A stretch of DNA of 64,000 bases from contig NZ_LIPD01000001.1 of NCBI RefSeq assembly GCF_001905545.1, forward strand, positions 767,561 through 831,560, written 5' to 3'. Positions within the stretch are counted from its first letter, which is position 1, and each line of letters opens with the position of its first letter. Source of the DNA: Streptomyces sp. CB02056 (GTDB lineage Bacteria > Actinomycetota > Actinomycetes > Streptomycetales > Streptomycetaceae). This document shows, in pieces, positions 56,360-64,000 of this stretch. The notes beneath the pieces are model-generated. The model was not told the DNA's origin and searched no databases. It saw only the letters and a list, made by a program, of their open reading frames with translations. The position numbers and the translations under genes were made by a program.

Positions 56360-57958
56360 ATGAGCGAACCACGCCCCCGCACCGCCGAGCCACACCGCAC
56401 CGAACCACGCCCCGCCGGGCCGCGCGCCCGCCGCCGCACCCTCGCGGCCGGCCTCGCCCTCGCCGCCGCCCTGACCACGGCCGCCGCGACCGTCCCCGCC
56501 CAGGCCGCCACCGCCCAGGCGCTCGACAGCTACTACCAGCAGCGCCCCGACTGGCACAGCTGCGTCCAGGGCCCGGACGACCAGGTGGGCGCCGACCTCG
56601 AGAAGGCCGGCGCCCGCTGCGCGGAGGTCACCGTGCCGCTCGACTACGGCGACCCCGGCGGACGCACCGTCACCCTCGCGCTCTCCCGGATCAAGGCCAC
56701 CGACACCCGCCACCGGATCGGCACGCTGCTGCTGAACGACGGCGGCCCCGGCAGTCCGACGCTCGGCGCGCCGACGAGGGTGCACGCCGCGTTGAAGGAC
56801 ACCGCCGCCCGCTTCGACATCGTCGGGCTGGACCAGCGTTTCGCCGGCCGCAGCGCCCCCCTCGACTGCGACTGGCCGATCGGCTACAACATCACCTCCG
56901 CCGGGACCACCCGGGCCTCCTTCGAGCGCCAGGTCGCCTTCCAGCGGGACCTCGCGGCCCGGTGCCGTTCGGCGGCCGGGGACCTGCTGCCGCACGCGAG
57001 CACCCGCGACGCGGCCCGGGACATGGACGTGGTGCGGGGCGCGCTCGGCGAGCGGCGGATCTCCTACCTCGGCCTCTCCTACGGCACCTACCTGGGCACG
57101 GTGTACTCCCAGATGTTCCCCGGCCGCTTCGACCGGGTGGTCCTGGACGGCGCGCTGGCCCCGGACCACGTCGGGCCGGAGCTGCTCCCCAACATGGTGC
57201 AGGCGAACGAGCGGGCTTTCGCCGACTGGGCGGACTGGGCGGCGCGGCGCAACGACACCTACGGGCTGGGCCGCACCCGCGAGGAGGTGGTCGCCGGGGT
57301 GCTGCGGACGGTCGGGGCGGCCTCGGCGCGCCCGCTCGTCCTCGGCACCGGCGCGGACGCCTTCGAACTCGACGACACCCGGGTGCCGCTGCTGGTGTTC
57401 GGGAACCTCCAGGGCGACTCCGACCCGGAACGGGCGGGCCTCGCCGAGCTGATGGCGGTGCTCGCCGAGGCCGCGGCGGGCCGGCCGGTCACCCCCTCGG
57501 CCGAGACCACCGCCCTGCTGCGCTTCCTGTTCACCCCGCAGGGCTCGCAGGCCGGCAGCGTCTCCCAGGCCATCCTGTGCGCGGACGGTGCGGCGCCGCG
57601 CGATCCCGAGGAGTACTGGCGCCGGATCGAACGCGACCGCGCCCGCTACCCGCTGTCCGGCCCGCTGCTCGACAACATCTCCCCGTGCGCCTTCCTGGAC
57701 GCCCCGCGCGAGGCGCCCACCGAGGTGCGCCGCGACGCCCGGGCGCTGATCCTCTCCGCCACCGGCGACCCGCGCGCCCCCTACCGGGACGGCGTCGCCC
57801 TGCACGGGCTGCTGCCCAGCTCCCGGCTGCTGACCCTGCGGGGCGCCGACCAGCACGGGCTGTACGGGACGTACGGCAACGCGTGCGTGGACGACACGGT
57901 CAACGCCTACCTGGCGGGCGGGCGCCTGCCGGAGGCCGACGTGACCTGCACCAAGTAG
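56360..57958 (+). CDS. Secreted TAP-family alpha/beta hydrolase
   Basis: 532 residues from ATG 56360 with GAGGAGACGTC. Signal peptide about 1-51, with a twin-arginine-like RARRRTLAAGLALAAALT. Hydrolase marks: LLLNDGGPGSPTL (oxyanion), GLDQRFAGRS, nucleophile GLSYGTYLGTVY (Ser near 235), a C-terminal TAP domain with SATGDPRAPY (Asp) and GADQHGLYG (His). Unlike the other two TAP paralogues it has D/Q changes in the conserved NPGGPG (NDGGPG) and DPRG (DQRF) segments. Possible aminopeptidase or esterase. Confidence 0.88.
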   Translation: MSEPRPRTAEPHRTEPRPAGPRARRRTLAAGLALAAALTTAAATVPAQAATAQALDSYYQQRPDWHSCVQGPDDQVGADLEKAGARCAEVTVPLDYGDPGGRTVTLALSRIKATDTRHRIGTLLLNDGGPGSPTLGAPTRVHAALKDTAARFDIVGLDQRFAGRSAPLDCDWPIGYNITSAGTTRASFERQVAFQRDLAARCRSAAGDLLPHASTRDAARDMDVVRGALGERRISYLGLSYGTYLGTVYSQMFPGRFDRVVLDGALAPDHVGPELLPNMVQANERAFADWADWAARRNDTYGLGRTREEVVAGVLRTVGAASARPLVLGTGADAFELDDTRVPLLVFGNLQGDSDPERAGLAELMAVLAEAAAGRPVTPSAETTALLRFLFTPQGSQAGSVSQAILCADGAAPRDPEEYWRRIERDRARYPLSGPLLDNISPCAFLDAPREAPTEVRRDARALILSATGDPRAPYRDGVALHGLLPSSRLLTLRGADQHGLYGTYGNACVDDTVNAYLAGGRLPEADVTCTK

Positions 57959-58152
57959 CGGCAGCGTCCCGCCGCCGTCCGCACGCGGTCCGGGCGGCGG
58001 CGGACGGCGTGCATTCGCGCTCGCGCTCGTGCTCGCTCTCGGCAACGGCTCGGGCACGCTGGGGAGTTGAGTACGGGGGCAGATTGCGGGCCGCGGCGCG
58101 GGCGGGCCAGGGTGTGGACGCGGACGCGCGCGACCCGAGAGGATCCCTGCCG

Positions 58153-58917
58153 GTGAAGAAGCTGCTCAAGGACGTGGCGACGAGCCTCGTGTACCTCGTC
58201 GTCATGCTGGTGAACCCGCTCCTCAACGGCGTGCAGTCGCTGCGGGCGCACCACTGGCCGACCGAGCGGCGCAAGCTCAGGCTGATCGGTTCACCGACGG
58301 CGCGGGCGGCCCGGGCGGCGGAGCGGGAACGGATCCGGGCGCTGGTCGAGGCGCTGGGAGCGGTGGAGGGGGTCGAACACCTGCTGACCCAGGTGCTGGA
58401 CCAGTCCACCCGCCCGTCCACCTACGGCCTGGACCACCCCCGGGACACCCTGCTGGTCTGCCGGATCCACGCCCGCGCCTACTTCGTCGTCCGGGAGGAC
58501 GTCCTCGACGTCCTGGCGCGGATCGAGGCGGCGAACGTGGCCGACTGGCAGGCCAACGGGCAGGGGCCGGACCCGCACGGGAGCCTGGAGCACGCGCTGC
58601 GCTGGTACCGCGACGGCGGCGTCGACGCCAACGGCTGGCGGATGGACCCCCCTTGCCTGTCCAGCCCCGGCGCGAAGCTGACCTGGGACCGGCCCGGCAT
58701 CCCGCCCCGGGACCCGATCCCGGCGGGCCCGTACCCCAACCGGCTCTTCGTGCTGGAGCAGACCCCGCCGGACGCGGACGCGGCACGACTGCTGGACGAG
58801 GCCCGTGCGGACGGGCGGGGCGTGGTCCTGGAGCTGGCCTTCGGCGCGGGCTGGGTCGACCACTGCCAGTACCACAAGGTGGCGCGCGGCGGCTTCGCGG
58901 GGCGCGGGCGGCTCTGA
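58153..58917 (+). CDS. Protein with N-terminal membrane segment, unknown function
   Basis: 254 residues from GTG 58153 with AGAGG. A short basic start (KKLLKDVATS) and one hydrophobic segment (LVYLVVMLVNPLLNGVQSL, about 10-28), then a soluble part that is helical near ALVEALGAVEGVEHLLTQVL and has aromatic/His patterns in TLLVCRIHARAYFVVREDVLDVL. It ends with AFGAGWVDHCQYHKVARGGF. No family recognised. Followed by a strong convergent terminator. Confidence 0.65.
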   Translation: MKKLLKDVATSLVYLVVMLVNPLLNGVQSLRAHHWPTERRKLRLIGSPTARAARAAERERIRALVEALGAVEGVEHLLTQVLDQSTRPSTYGLDHPRDTLLVCRIHARAYFVVREDVLDVLARIEAANVADWQANGQGPDPHGSLEHALRWYRDGGVDANGWRMDPPCLSSPGAKLTWDRPGIPPRDPIPAGPYPNRLFVLEQTPPDADAARLLDEARADGRGVVLELAFGAGWVDHCQYHKVARGGFAGRGRL

Positions 58918-58940
58918 GCGGGGGGTGCCCGGTGGGGCCG

Positions 58941-58979
58941 GGGCGCCCGGACGGCCTCTCCGGGCCCGTCCGGGCGCCC
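58941..58979. terminator. Bidirectional hairpin terminator
   Basis: GGGCGCCCGGACG and its complement (13-bp perfect arms) with a further inner stem, between the 58153 gene and bL37. Confidence 0.8.
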
Positions 58980-59014
58980 TCACCCGCTCACCGGCTCACC
59001 CGTTCAGCCGCGTT

Positions 59015-59092
59015 TCAGCACTGGGGGCGGCGGCCGTGGTTGGCCCCGTGCTTGGCCCTGGCCTTCTTCTTGCGGCGGCGCTTCGACGACAT
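59015..59092 (-). CDS. 50S ribosomal protein bL37
   Basis: 25 residues (MSSKRRRKKKARAKH then GANHGRRPQC) from ATG 59092, preceded by GAGAGGAGTGG. Actinobacterial bL37 is a 24-25-residue, Lys/Arg-rich large-subunit protein with a conserved KxNHGKRP-like end; GANHGRRP matches. Encoded alone, as in other actinobacteria. It is too short for usual gene-finding cut-offs. The match is by remembered consensus. Confidence 0.85.
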   Translation of the reverse strand: MSSKRRRKKKARAKHGANHGRRPQC

Positions 59093-59210
59093 GGCCACTC
59101 CTCTCGCAGCCGGGACTTCCGGTCTTCCACCGTTCCACACCCGGGCGGCCCCGGCCCGTCGAGCGCCCCGGCCCGTCGAGGACCCGGCCCGTCGAGCGGC
59201 CCCGCGGGTC

Positions 59211-59732
59211 TCAGGCGCCGTCGCCCGCCAGGGCCGCGCGCCAGGCGGGGCTGTCGACGTAGTGGTTGTCGAAGCGCTCGGACGAGGCCGCGATCGCCCC
59301 CGGCGCGGTCTCGCCGCGCATGACGCTGCCCAGCAGGCGCAGGTAGTCGAAGCGGTCCATGCCGGGCGCGAACACGCACAGCACGTCGGCCTCGGAGCCC
59401 GGGGCGGCGGCGAAGGCGTGCGGGGTGTGCGGGGGCACGGCCAGGAAGTCGCCCGCGCCCAGCACGGTGACCTCCTCGCCGACCAGCACCCGCAGCGAGC
59501 CGCCGATCACGAAGAACAGCTCCCAGGCCCGGGTGTGGAAGTGCGCGGGCGCCCCGGGGGCGCCGGCGGCGAAGGTGGAGCGGTAGACGGTGAAGCCGCC
59601 CTCGCCCGGGGCCGAGTCGGCGAGCAGCGTCATGGTGGAGCTCGGGTCGGCGCAGATCTCGGCCTCGGCGCAGCGGGTCAGCACGGGGGCGGCGGTGGTG
59701 GTGGCGGGGGCGGTGTTCTTCGTCGTCGTCAT
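59211..59732 (-). CDS. Cupin-domain protein
   Basis: 173 residues from ATG 59732. Cupin motif 1 is PAHFHTRAWELFFVIGGSLRVLVG (G(X)5HXH(X)3,4E(X)6G with His, His and Glu ligands), motif 2 is GDFLAVPPHTPHAFAA (G(X)5PXG(X)2H(X)3N-like, His). A metal-binding beta-barrel with an N-terminal Thr/Ala-rich stretch. Such single-cupin proteins include dioxygenases, isomerases and sensors; function unknown. It lies next to a MarR-like gene on the same strand. Confidence 0.9.
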   Translation of the reverse strand: MTTTKNTAPATTTAAPVLTRCAEAEICADPSSTMTLLADSAPGEGGFTVYRSTFAAGAPGAPAHFHTRAWELFFVIGGSLRVLVGEEVTVLGAGDFLAVPPHTPHAFAAAPGSEADVLCVFAPGMDRFDYLRLLGSVMRGETAPGAIAASSERFDNHYVDSPAWRAALAGDGA

Positions 59733-59812
59733 GTGACCAACCTATGGCCGGAAAGACCCACGATCAGGTGGCAATCAGCGACCGTTTCCATGGGTCAATT
59801 TCCTCCCGCCGA

Positions 59813-59843
59813 CCCGCCTCCCCCGCGTCCTCGGCCTCCCCCG
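59813..59843. repeat. 31-bp exact repeat, copy 1
   Basis: The same 31 bases (core CTCCCCCGCGTCCTCGGC) recur at 60519-60549 inside the signal-peptide coding part of the hydrolase gene. Confidence 0.85.
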
Positions 59844-59859
59844 TACCGCCCGGGCGCCG

Positions 59860-60324
59860 TCAGTCGGGGAGGTTCCCGTTGCCGCCCAGGTTCGCCACCA
59901 TCCGGCGCAGCACATTGATCGTGGTCACGAACTCCTCGGTGCCGATGCCCTCGTGGGCGCGTTCGCTGACCGCCAGGTTGCGCTCGCGGGCGCGCAGGCG
60001 GCCGGCCTCGCCCTCCTCGGTCAGGGTGAACGCCCCGTCGGCGTCCTCGGTCAGCCAGCCGCGGGCGATCAGGTCGTCGAAGACGGCGTCGAAGGCGGTG
60101 CCCTGGTCGTCGTACGGGGCGAGCCGCTCGGCCAGGGTCGTGCGGGTCCACCCGCCGGGCCGGCCGGCGGCGTGGTTGAGCGTCCACCAGTGCGGCTGGG
60201 TGAGGCCTTCCACCGCGAGCTGCACGCGCAGGCCGTCCACCACCAGGCGGCGGAAGAGCTCGCCGGTCCACGCCCCGATGGGCTGGGCGGCGATGGTCTG
60301 CGGTTCGTAGGTCTTGATCGTCAT
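59860..60324 (-). CDS. MarR/winged-helix-like regulator
   Basis: 154 residues from ATG 60324 with GGAGCACCGG upstream. A winged-helix pattern: LFRRLVVDGLRVQLAVEGLTQPHWWTLNH, RTTLAERLAPYDDQGTAFDAVFDDLIARGWL and FTLTEEGEAGRLRARERNL, like the MarR fold (helix-wing with DADGAF as wing). It may repress the cupin gene or itself; the promoter gap upstream is short. Confidence 0.82.
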   Translation of the reverse strand: MTIKTYEPQTIAAQPIGAWTGELFRRLVVDGLRVQLAVEGLTQPHWWTLNHAAGRPGGWTRTTLAERLAPYDDQGTAFDAVFDDLIARGWLTEDADGAFTLTEEGEAGRLRARERNLAVSERAHEGIGTEEFVTTINVLRRMVANLGGNGNLPD

Positions 60325-60449
60325 GTCCGGTGCTCCTTCACCTGTCCGTCAGGACACGACCGACCGTAGGACCTCAAGCCGCCTTGAGGTCAAGGCAGTT
60401 CCGGGACCCGGGGGCCTGCGCTGGTCAACTCCCTTCTAGGGTGGCCCAC

Positions 60450-61958
60450 ATGAAGACCGCACCGGCGCTCGCCGCCGCCCTCGCCCTGTCCGCGGCCGCC
60501 GTACTCGGCGCGGCCGCCCCCGCCTCCCCCGCGTCCTCGGCCTCCCCCGCCGCCGACCCGCTGGAGCGCTTCCACCGCCAGCCGCTCGCCTGGTCCGCCT
60601 GCCAGGAACCGCAGTTGGCCGCCGCCGGCGCCGAGTGCGCGGCCCTGACCGTCCCGCTGGACTACCGCGAGCCGCGGGGCCGCACCCTCTCCCTGGCCGT
60701 CTCCCGGATCCGCTCCGCCGACCCCGCCAAGCGCCGCGGGATACTCCAGACCAACCCCGGCGGGCCCGGCGAGCGCGGGCTGGACATGCCGGCCGCGCTG
60801 CGGGAGCAGCTGGCGCCCGGGACGGCGGCGGCCTACGACCTCGTCGGCATGGACCCCCGCGGGGTCGGCGCCGGCGGCCCCAACTGCGGCCTCACGCGCG
60901 GCACCTGGCTGCGCTCGACCGGCACCGGCCAGGCCGGCTTCGAGCAGGCCTGGCGCCTGGCCAAGGCCGACGCGGACGCCTGCTGGAGCAAGTACCCGGA
61001 CCTGCTGCCCCACCTGACCACCCGCAACACCGCCCGGGACGTCGACGTGCTGCGCGCCGCGCTGGGCGAGCAGCGGACCTCCTTCTTCGGGCAGTCCTAC
61101 GGCGCGATGCTGGGCGCGGTGTACGCGCAGCTGTTCCCCCGGCGCGTCGACCGGCTGGTGCTGGACAGCGCCCTCGACCCGGCGCGGTACGGCATCGGGG
61201 TGTTCCAGGACATGGGCGGCGCCAACGAGCGCGCCCTCGACGACTTCGCCGCCTGGGCCGCGCCGCGCGACGCCGCCCACCACCTGGGCGCCACCCCGGC
61301 GGCGGTGCGGTCCACCGTCGAGGGCCTGGTCCGCCGGGCCGAGGCGACGCCGATCGCCGTCGACGGCTACCGGCTCGACGGCGCCCTGCTGCCGGTCCTG
61401 CTCGCGGTCTTCCAGAGCGACGACCGCGACAGCGCCGAATACGCGGACGCGCTGCGCCAGTTGCTGGACGCCGCCGACGGCCGGCCGGTACAGGCGGGCC
61501 CGGCCCTGCACCAGCTGCTGACCATGCTCCTCGCCCCGGGCCCGGAGGCCGGCGCCGGCCTGTCGTCCACGGTCGCCATCGTGTGCGACGACGTGGCGAT
61601 GCCGCGCACGGCCGCGTGGTACCGCGACGCCGTCGAACGCTCCCGCGCCGCCGAGCCGGTCTTCGGCCCGGTCTACAACGGCCCCGTCCCGTGCGCCTCC
61701 TGGCGCGGCGCCCCGCTGGAACCGCCGGTCGAGGTCCGCAACACCGTCCCGGCCCTCCAACTCCACGCCACCGGCGACACCCACGCCCCCTACCAGGGCG
61801 CCCTCGCCCTCCACACCCGCCTGCCCGGCTCCCGCCTGGTCACCGTCCCCGGCCGCGTCCACACCCTCACCCTCAACGGCTACAGCCCGTGCGCGAACGC
61901 GGCGGTGGACACCTACCTGTCGACGGGGGCGCTGCCGGCGGCGGACACCGTCTGCTGA
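60450..61958 (+). CDS. Secreted TAP-family alpha/beta hydrolase
   Basis: 502 residues from ATG 60450. Signal peptide about 1-30 (ALAAALALSAAAVLGAAAPASP). Motifs: LQTNPGGPGERGL (oxyanion), GMDPRGVGAGG, nucleophile GQSYGAMLG (Ser near 216), late GDTHAPYQ (Asp) and GRVHTLT (His). Closest in layout to the 9105 gene among the three paralogues. The signal-peptide coding region contains one copy of the 31-bp repeat. Confidence 0.9.
   Translation: MKTAPALAAALALSAAAVLGAAAPASPASSASPAADPLERFHRQPLAWSACQEPQLAAAGAECAALTVPLDYREPRGRTLSLAVSRIRSADPAKRRGILQTNPGGPGERGLDMPAALREQLAPGTAAAYDLVGMDPRGVGAGGPNCGLTRGTWLRSTGTGQAGFEQAWRLAKADADACWSKYPDLLPHLTTRNTARDVDVLRAALGEQRTSFFGQSYGAMLGAVYAQLFPRRVDRLVLDSALDPARYGIGVFQDMGGANERALDDFAAWAAPRDAAHHLGATPAAVRSTVEGLVRRAEATPIAVDGYRLDGALLPVLLAVFQSDDRDSAEYADALRQLLDAADGRPVQAGPALHQLLTMLLAPGPEAGAGLSSTVAIVCDDVAMPRTAAWYRDAVERSRAAEPVFGPVYNGPVPCASWRGAPLEPPVEVRNTVPALQLHATGDTHAPYQGALALHTRLPGSRLVTVPGRVHTLTLNGYSPCANAAVDTYLSTGALPAADTVC
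60519..60549 (+). repeat. 31-bp exact repeat, copy 2
   Basis: Encodes ASPASSASPA within the hydrolase signal region; identical to 59813-59843. Confidence 0.85.
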
Positions 61959-61968
61959 GGAAGGGCGG

Positions 61969-63153
61969 CTACGGACTGGTCGCCCTCCACTCCTTCAGGG
62001 CGGCCAGTCCTTTCCGGAGGTCCTCGGCCCACACGTCGTCGATGTCCTCCGGGACCGCTCGCCGCTCCGCGACCATGGCCTTCCGCAGCGCCTGGTCCAG
62101 CTCGGAACTTCCATGTTCCACACAGGCCTTGTGAATCCGCACCAGGTGCTCGACCGGCGCGAACGAAGCCACCGCCGTCAGTACATCCGACCGCGCCTTG
62201 CTCTCGCGGCCCTCGCCGGAGAGCCAGTGGAAGAGGTCGACGGGCTTTCGCAACCGGGCAAGTGCTCGTTCGACACCGGTGCTGTCGTAGACGCGGCGCA
62301 TGGCCTCGAACTCGGCGACGAGACGCATGACGTCCCGCACGGAGTAGCCGCACGCGATACGCTCGATGAGGCGGTCCGCGGCCGCGTCCTCGTCGGCGTC
62401 CCGCAGGCAGACGACCGCCGCACGGATCCCCGTCAGACCACCCGGGCCGCCCATCTCCCACAGCACCAGTTCGGTGTCTGTTGCGGACATGAGCTGGTCG
62501 AGGGCCGCAACATCCCTCTCACGGAGCCTGAGCACGGCCCCCGCCTGCCGGATCTGGTTCTCCAGCTGGGCGATGCGGTCCAGCGCCGCGTCCCGTTCCC
62601 CGGTCAGCATGCGGGCCTCCTCCCGGCTGCGGATGCCGAGGTTCTCCAACGCGGCCTCTGCGTCCTTCCGCCGCTTGCGCTCGTCTTCGAGCTCGTTCCG
62701 GAGGTCGGCCAGCTCCTGGACCGTCCGGGCACGGTGGCGACAGAGGTCCTCGTGGGCCGTGGCAAGCTCGAACTCCCGGGCCTGGAGCGGACTGCGGACG
62801 CGCGCCGCCGCGTACATGGCCGACCGGGTCCGCGCAAGCTCGTCGGCGTCGACCGGTACACCTTCGCGCTCGGCCACCAGAAGGTGGAGCCGGGCCGCGA
62901 TCTCCCGGCGGGGCACCTCCCGGCCGTTGAGGAACTTCGACAGCCGAGTGCTGTCGATGCTGATCCCGTCCCCGCTCAGCCGGTCGGCCAACTCCTCCGA
63001 GGTAAGGCCGATCCGCTCTCGCAACTCGCGCAGGCGCTCCGCACAGAGCCGCTCCGGCTCCGACAGCCGCTCGTCCAGCGGGGCCAGCCCCCTCCGCACG
63101 GGCACCCCGTGCCGGTCTCCGTGTTGCACCCTCGGCAAGTTGCGCTCTCCCAC
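61969..63153 (-). CDS. XRE-type regulator with coiled coil
   Basis: 394 residues from GTG 63153; ATG 63246 is in frame but lacks a ribosome site and falls on the divergent gene. HTH about 30-80 (CAERLRELRERIGLTSEELADRLSGDGISIDSTRLSKFLNGREVP), then a long coiled coil (about 125-205; QELADLRNELEDERKRRKDAEAALE, LTGERDAALDRIAQLENQIRQAG), and a C-terminal helical domain. The coiled coil suggests an oligomeric DNA-binding protein. It is divergent from the 53-residue gene at 63245. Confidence 0.88.
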   Translation of the reverse strand: MGERNLPRVQHGDRHGVPVRRGLAPLDERLSEPERLCAERLRELRERIGLTSEELADRLSGDGISIDSTRLSKFLNGREVPRREIAARLHLLVAEREGVPVDADELARTRSAMYAAARVRSPLQAREFELATAHEDLCRHRARTVQELADLRNELEDERKRRKDAEAALENLGIRSREEARMLTGERDAALDRIAQLENQIRQAGAVLRLRERDVAALDQLMSATDTELVLWEMGGPGGLTGIRAAVVCLRDADEDAAADRLIERIACGYSVRDVMRLVAEFEAMRRVYDSTGVERALARLRKPVDLFHWLSGEGRESKARSDVLTAVASFAPVEHLVRIHKACVEHGSSELDQALRKAMVAERRAVPEDIDDVWAEDLRKGLAALKEWRATSP

Positions 63154-63244
63154 CGCAAGTTCCGGTTGCGACCTGACGCAACCACCGTGCAGACCATTGT
63201 GATGGGCGCTGTACCGAGAAGTCGTCCCATCCACGGAGATCCCC

Positions 63245-63406
63245 ATGCGCCGACAGCAGCGTTCCCGTCCCCCTCGCCCGTTCCTGGAGTTCCGCGTGGG
63301 CGGCTTCCGCCTGACCCTGCAGTCCCGGCCCCGCCACCCGGCCGTGCTGCTCCTCGGCGGCCCGGCGGTCAGCATCCTGACCGCCGTCCTCGCCGCGCGC
63401 CGTTAG
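63245..63406 (+). CDS. Small membrane-associated protein (53 aa)
   Basis: 53 residues (MRRQQRSRPPRPFLEF then RVGGFRLTLQSRPRHP) from ATG 63245 with GGAGATCCCC. A basic N-terminus, then a hydrophobic segment AVLLLGGPAVSILTAVLAARR (about 33-53) ending at TAG 63404. It is shorter than common ORF cut-offs and starts divergent from the XRE-type regulator, with 91 bp between them. Confidence 0.65.
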   Translation: MRRQQRSRPPRPFLEFRVGGFRLTLQSRPRHPAVLLLGGPAVSILTAVLAARR

Positions 63407-63498
63407 GACGTGTCGCGTCAACGATCACGCATGTGCCTCCAGGAGTTGGTAGAACCGGGGCTGCCCGTGGCACCGGACCACGCGCGTCTGGAGGCATC

Positions 63499-64000
63499 GT
63501 GTCGGGACCGGCAGTCGGGCTGTGGCTCTTCGAACCTTGCTCCTTCGGGGACGTCCTGGCCGGAGTGGTCCCGTGGTTGGAGACCTTCTGCGAGCCGGTC
63601 AGGACCGAGGCCGGTGGCGATCTGGCCTTCCGGGTACGGGAGGCTTCGCCCTTGGGGCTGCGGGACTTTGATCCGGTCGGCGTCGGCGGCTTCGTCCTGT
63701 CGGAGGACGAGTACCTGCCGGCGGACGACGAGGACTACTCGGCCTTCCTGACGCCCCCGGTGCAGGGGCTGGTCCTGTGCGCCGACTGCTCCGGGCCGGA
63801 GAACCATCTGCTGCTCGGCCACCTCGCCCTCGCCATGGCCCGCCGTTTCGGCGCGCTGGTCGACTTCGACGGCGTCCTCGGCTGTCCCACTCCGCGTGAT
63901 GGGACGCGCGGCGACGCGGACCTCGCCGGGGCGAGGGCACTGGTGGCATCCCTACCGGGGAAGGTGACAGAGGTCTCCTACGACACGGGCGGCGCCGGCC
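63499..64000 (+). CDS. DUF6368-like protein (3' partial)
   Basis: At least 167 residues from GTG 63499 with GGAGG four bases before; the frame is open to the window end. Start: SGPAVGLWLFEPCSFGDVLAG, then an acidic middle (SEDEYLPADDEDYSAFL), LVLCADCSGPENHLLLGHLALAMARRFGALVDFDG, and LPGKVTEVSYDTGG. This is the DUF6368 style of Streptomyces proteins. The function is unknown and the C-terminus is not in the window. Confidence 0.78.
   Translation, partial: MSGPAVGLWLFEPCSFGDVLAGVVPWLETFCEPVRTEAGGDLAFRVREASPLGLRDFDPVGVGGFVLSEDEYLPADDEDYSAFLTPPVQGLVLCADCSGPENHLLLGHLALAMARRFGALVDFDGVLGCPTPRDGTRGDADLAGARALVASLPGKVTEVSYDTGGAG

Noticed and set aside
1..64000. CRISPR array, rRNA, tRNA, prophage or biosynthetic cluster
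   Set aside because: No spaced repeats of CRISPR type, no rRNA/tRNA sequence and no set of phage or biosynthetic genes were seen; the holin and the hemB/hemC remnants stand alone.

Overview
The window looks like chromosomal DNA of a Streptomycetaceae actinomycete (Streptomyces or Kitasatospora). GC is very high with strong third-position GC bias and many GTG/TTG starts. The gene families are typical of the group: SpoIIE-type phosphatase, XRE/DUF397/RsbW-like sets, DUF2637, TAP-like secreted hydrolases, ALF-repeat surface protein, actinobacterial bL37. I found no rRNA, tRNA, CRISPR array, origin or complete secondary-metabolite cluster.

Layout. 1-9.0 kb: a SpoIIE/HATPase signalling protein (5' end cut by the window), a DUF2637 membrane protein, an iron-box-controlled FhuF-like [2Fe-2S] protein, a TPR-like protein, a zinc-ribbon/Mrr-like protein, a molybdenum-cofactor pair (MobA/MocA-like transferase divergent from moaA) and a secreted HNH nuclease. 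9.1-19.5 kb: mostly envelope and secreted functions (TAP-family hydrolase, GT39 membrane glycosyltransferase, membrane-tethered esterase, lipoprotein, trypsin-like protease with Ig-like and carbohydrate-binding-like domains), then a HAD phosphatase and an APH-like kinase.

19.7-29.1 kb is the accessory and most dynamic part: an AraC regulator, a GNAT, a divergent hydroxymethylbilane synthase (hemC paralogue), an SMI1/KNR4 protein, a broken porphobilinogen-synthase-like gene that lacks both Schiff-base lysines and is cut by an IS5-type remnant, a cluster of perfect palindromes, an IS1182-like element inserted in the loop of a dispersed hairpin, and a duplicated and partly decayed xre/DUF397 locus with its divergent RsbW-like partner.

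29.3-46.6 kb: LuxR-type regulators, secreted esterase, a ricin-lectin/pore-former-like protein, cyclophilin, a sortase-signal ALF-repeat protein, SDR, GH35 beta-galactosidase, ArsB/SLC13-like transporter, aldo-keto reductase and an S1 protease. 47-49 kb: cold-shock protein, sigma-region-4-like protein and an XRE regulator, followed by a 760-bp gene-free stretch rich in stem-loops. 49.9-53.4 kb: two tandem secreted SKICH-like proteins, an alpha-lytic-type protease with pro-region, and a second xre/DUF397 pair whose genes overlap abnormally. 53.4-64 kb: orphan holin, questin-oxidase-like protein, DUF1963 protein, two more TAP-family hydrolases, the 25-residue ribosomal protein bL37, cupin, MarR-like protein, a coiled-coil XRE-like regulator divergent from a 53-residue protein, and a partial DUF6368-like gene.

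Intergenic regions are marked by near-perfect hairpins (10-18 bp arms), usually between convergent genes and probably acting as terminators. One hairpin family (GAAGTCGG / CCGACTTC) recurs at several sites and is the target of the IS. Functional calls are from motifs and remembered family features only; no database search was possible.
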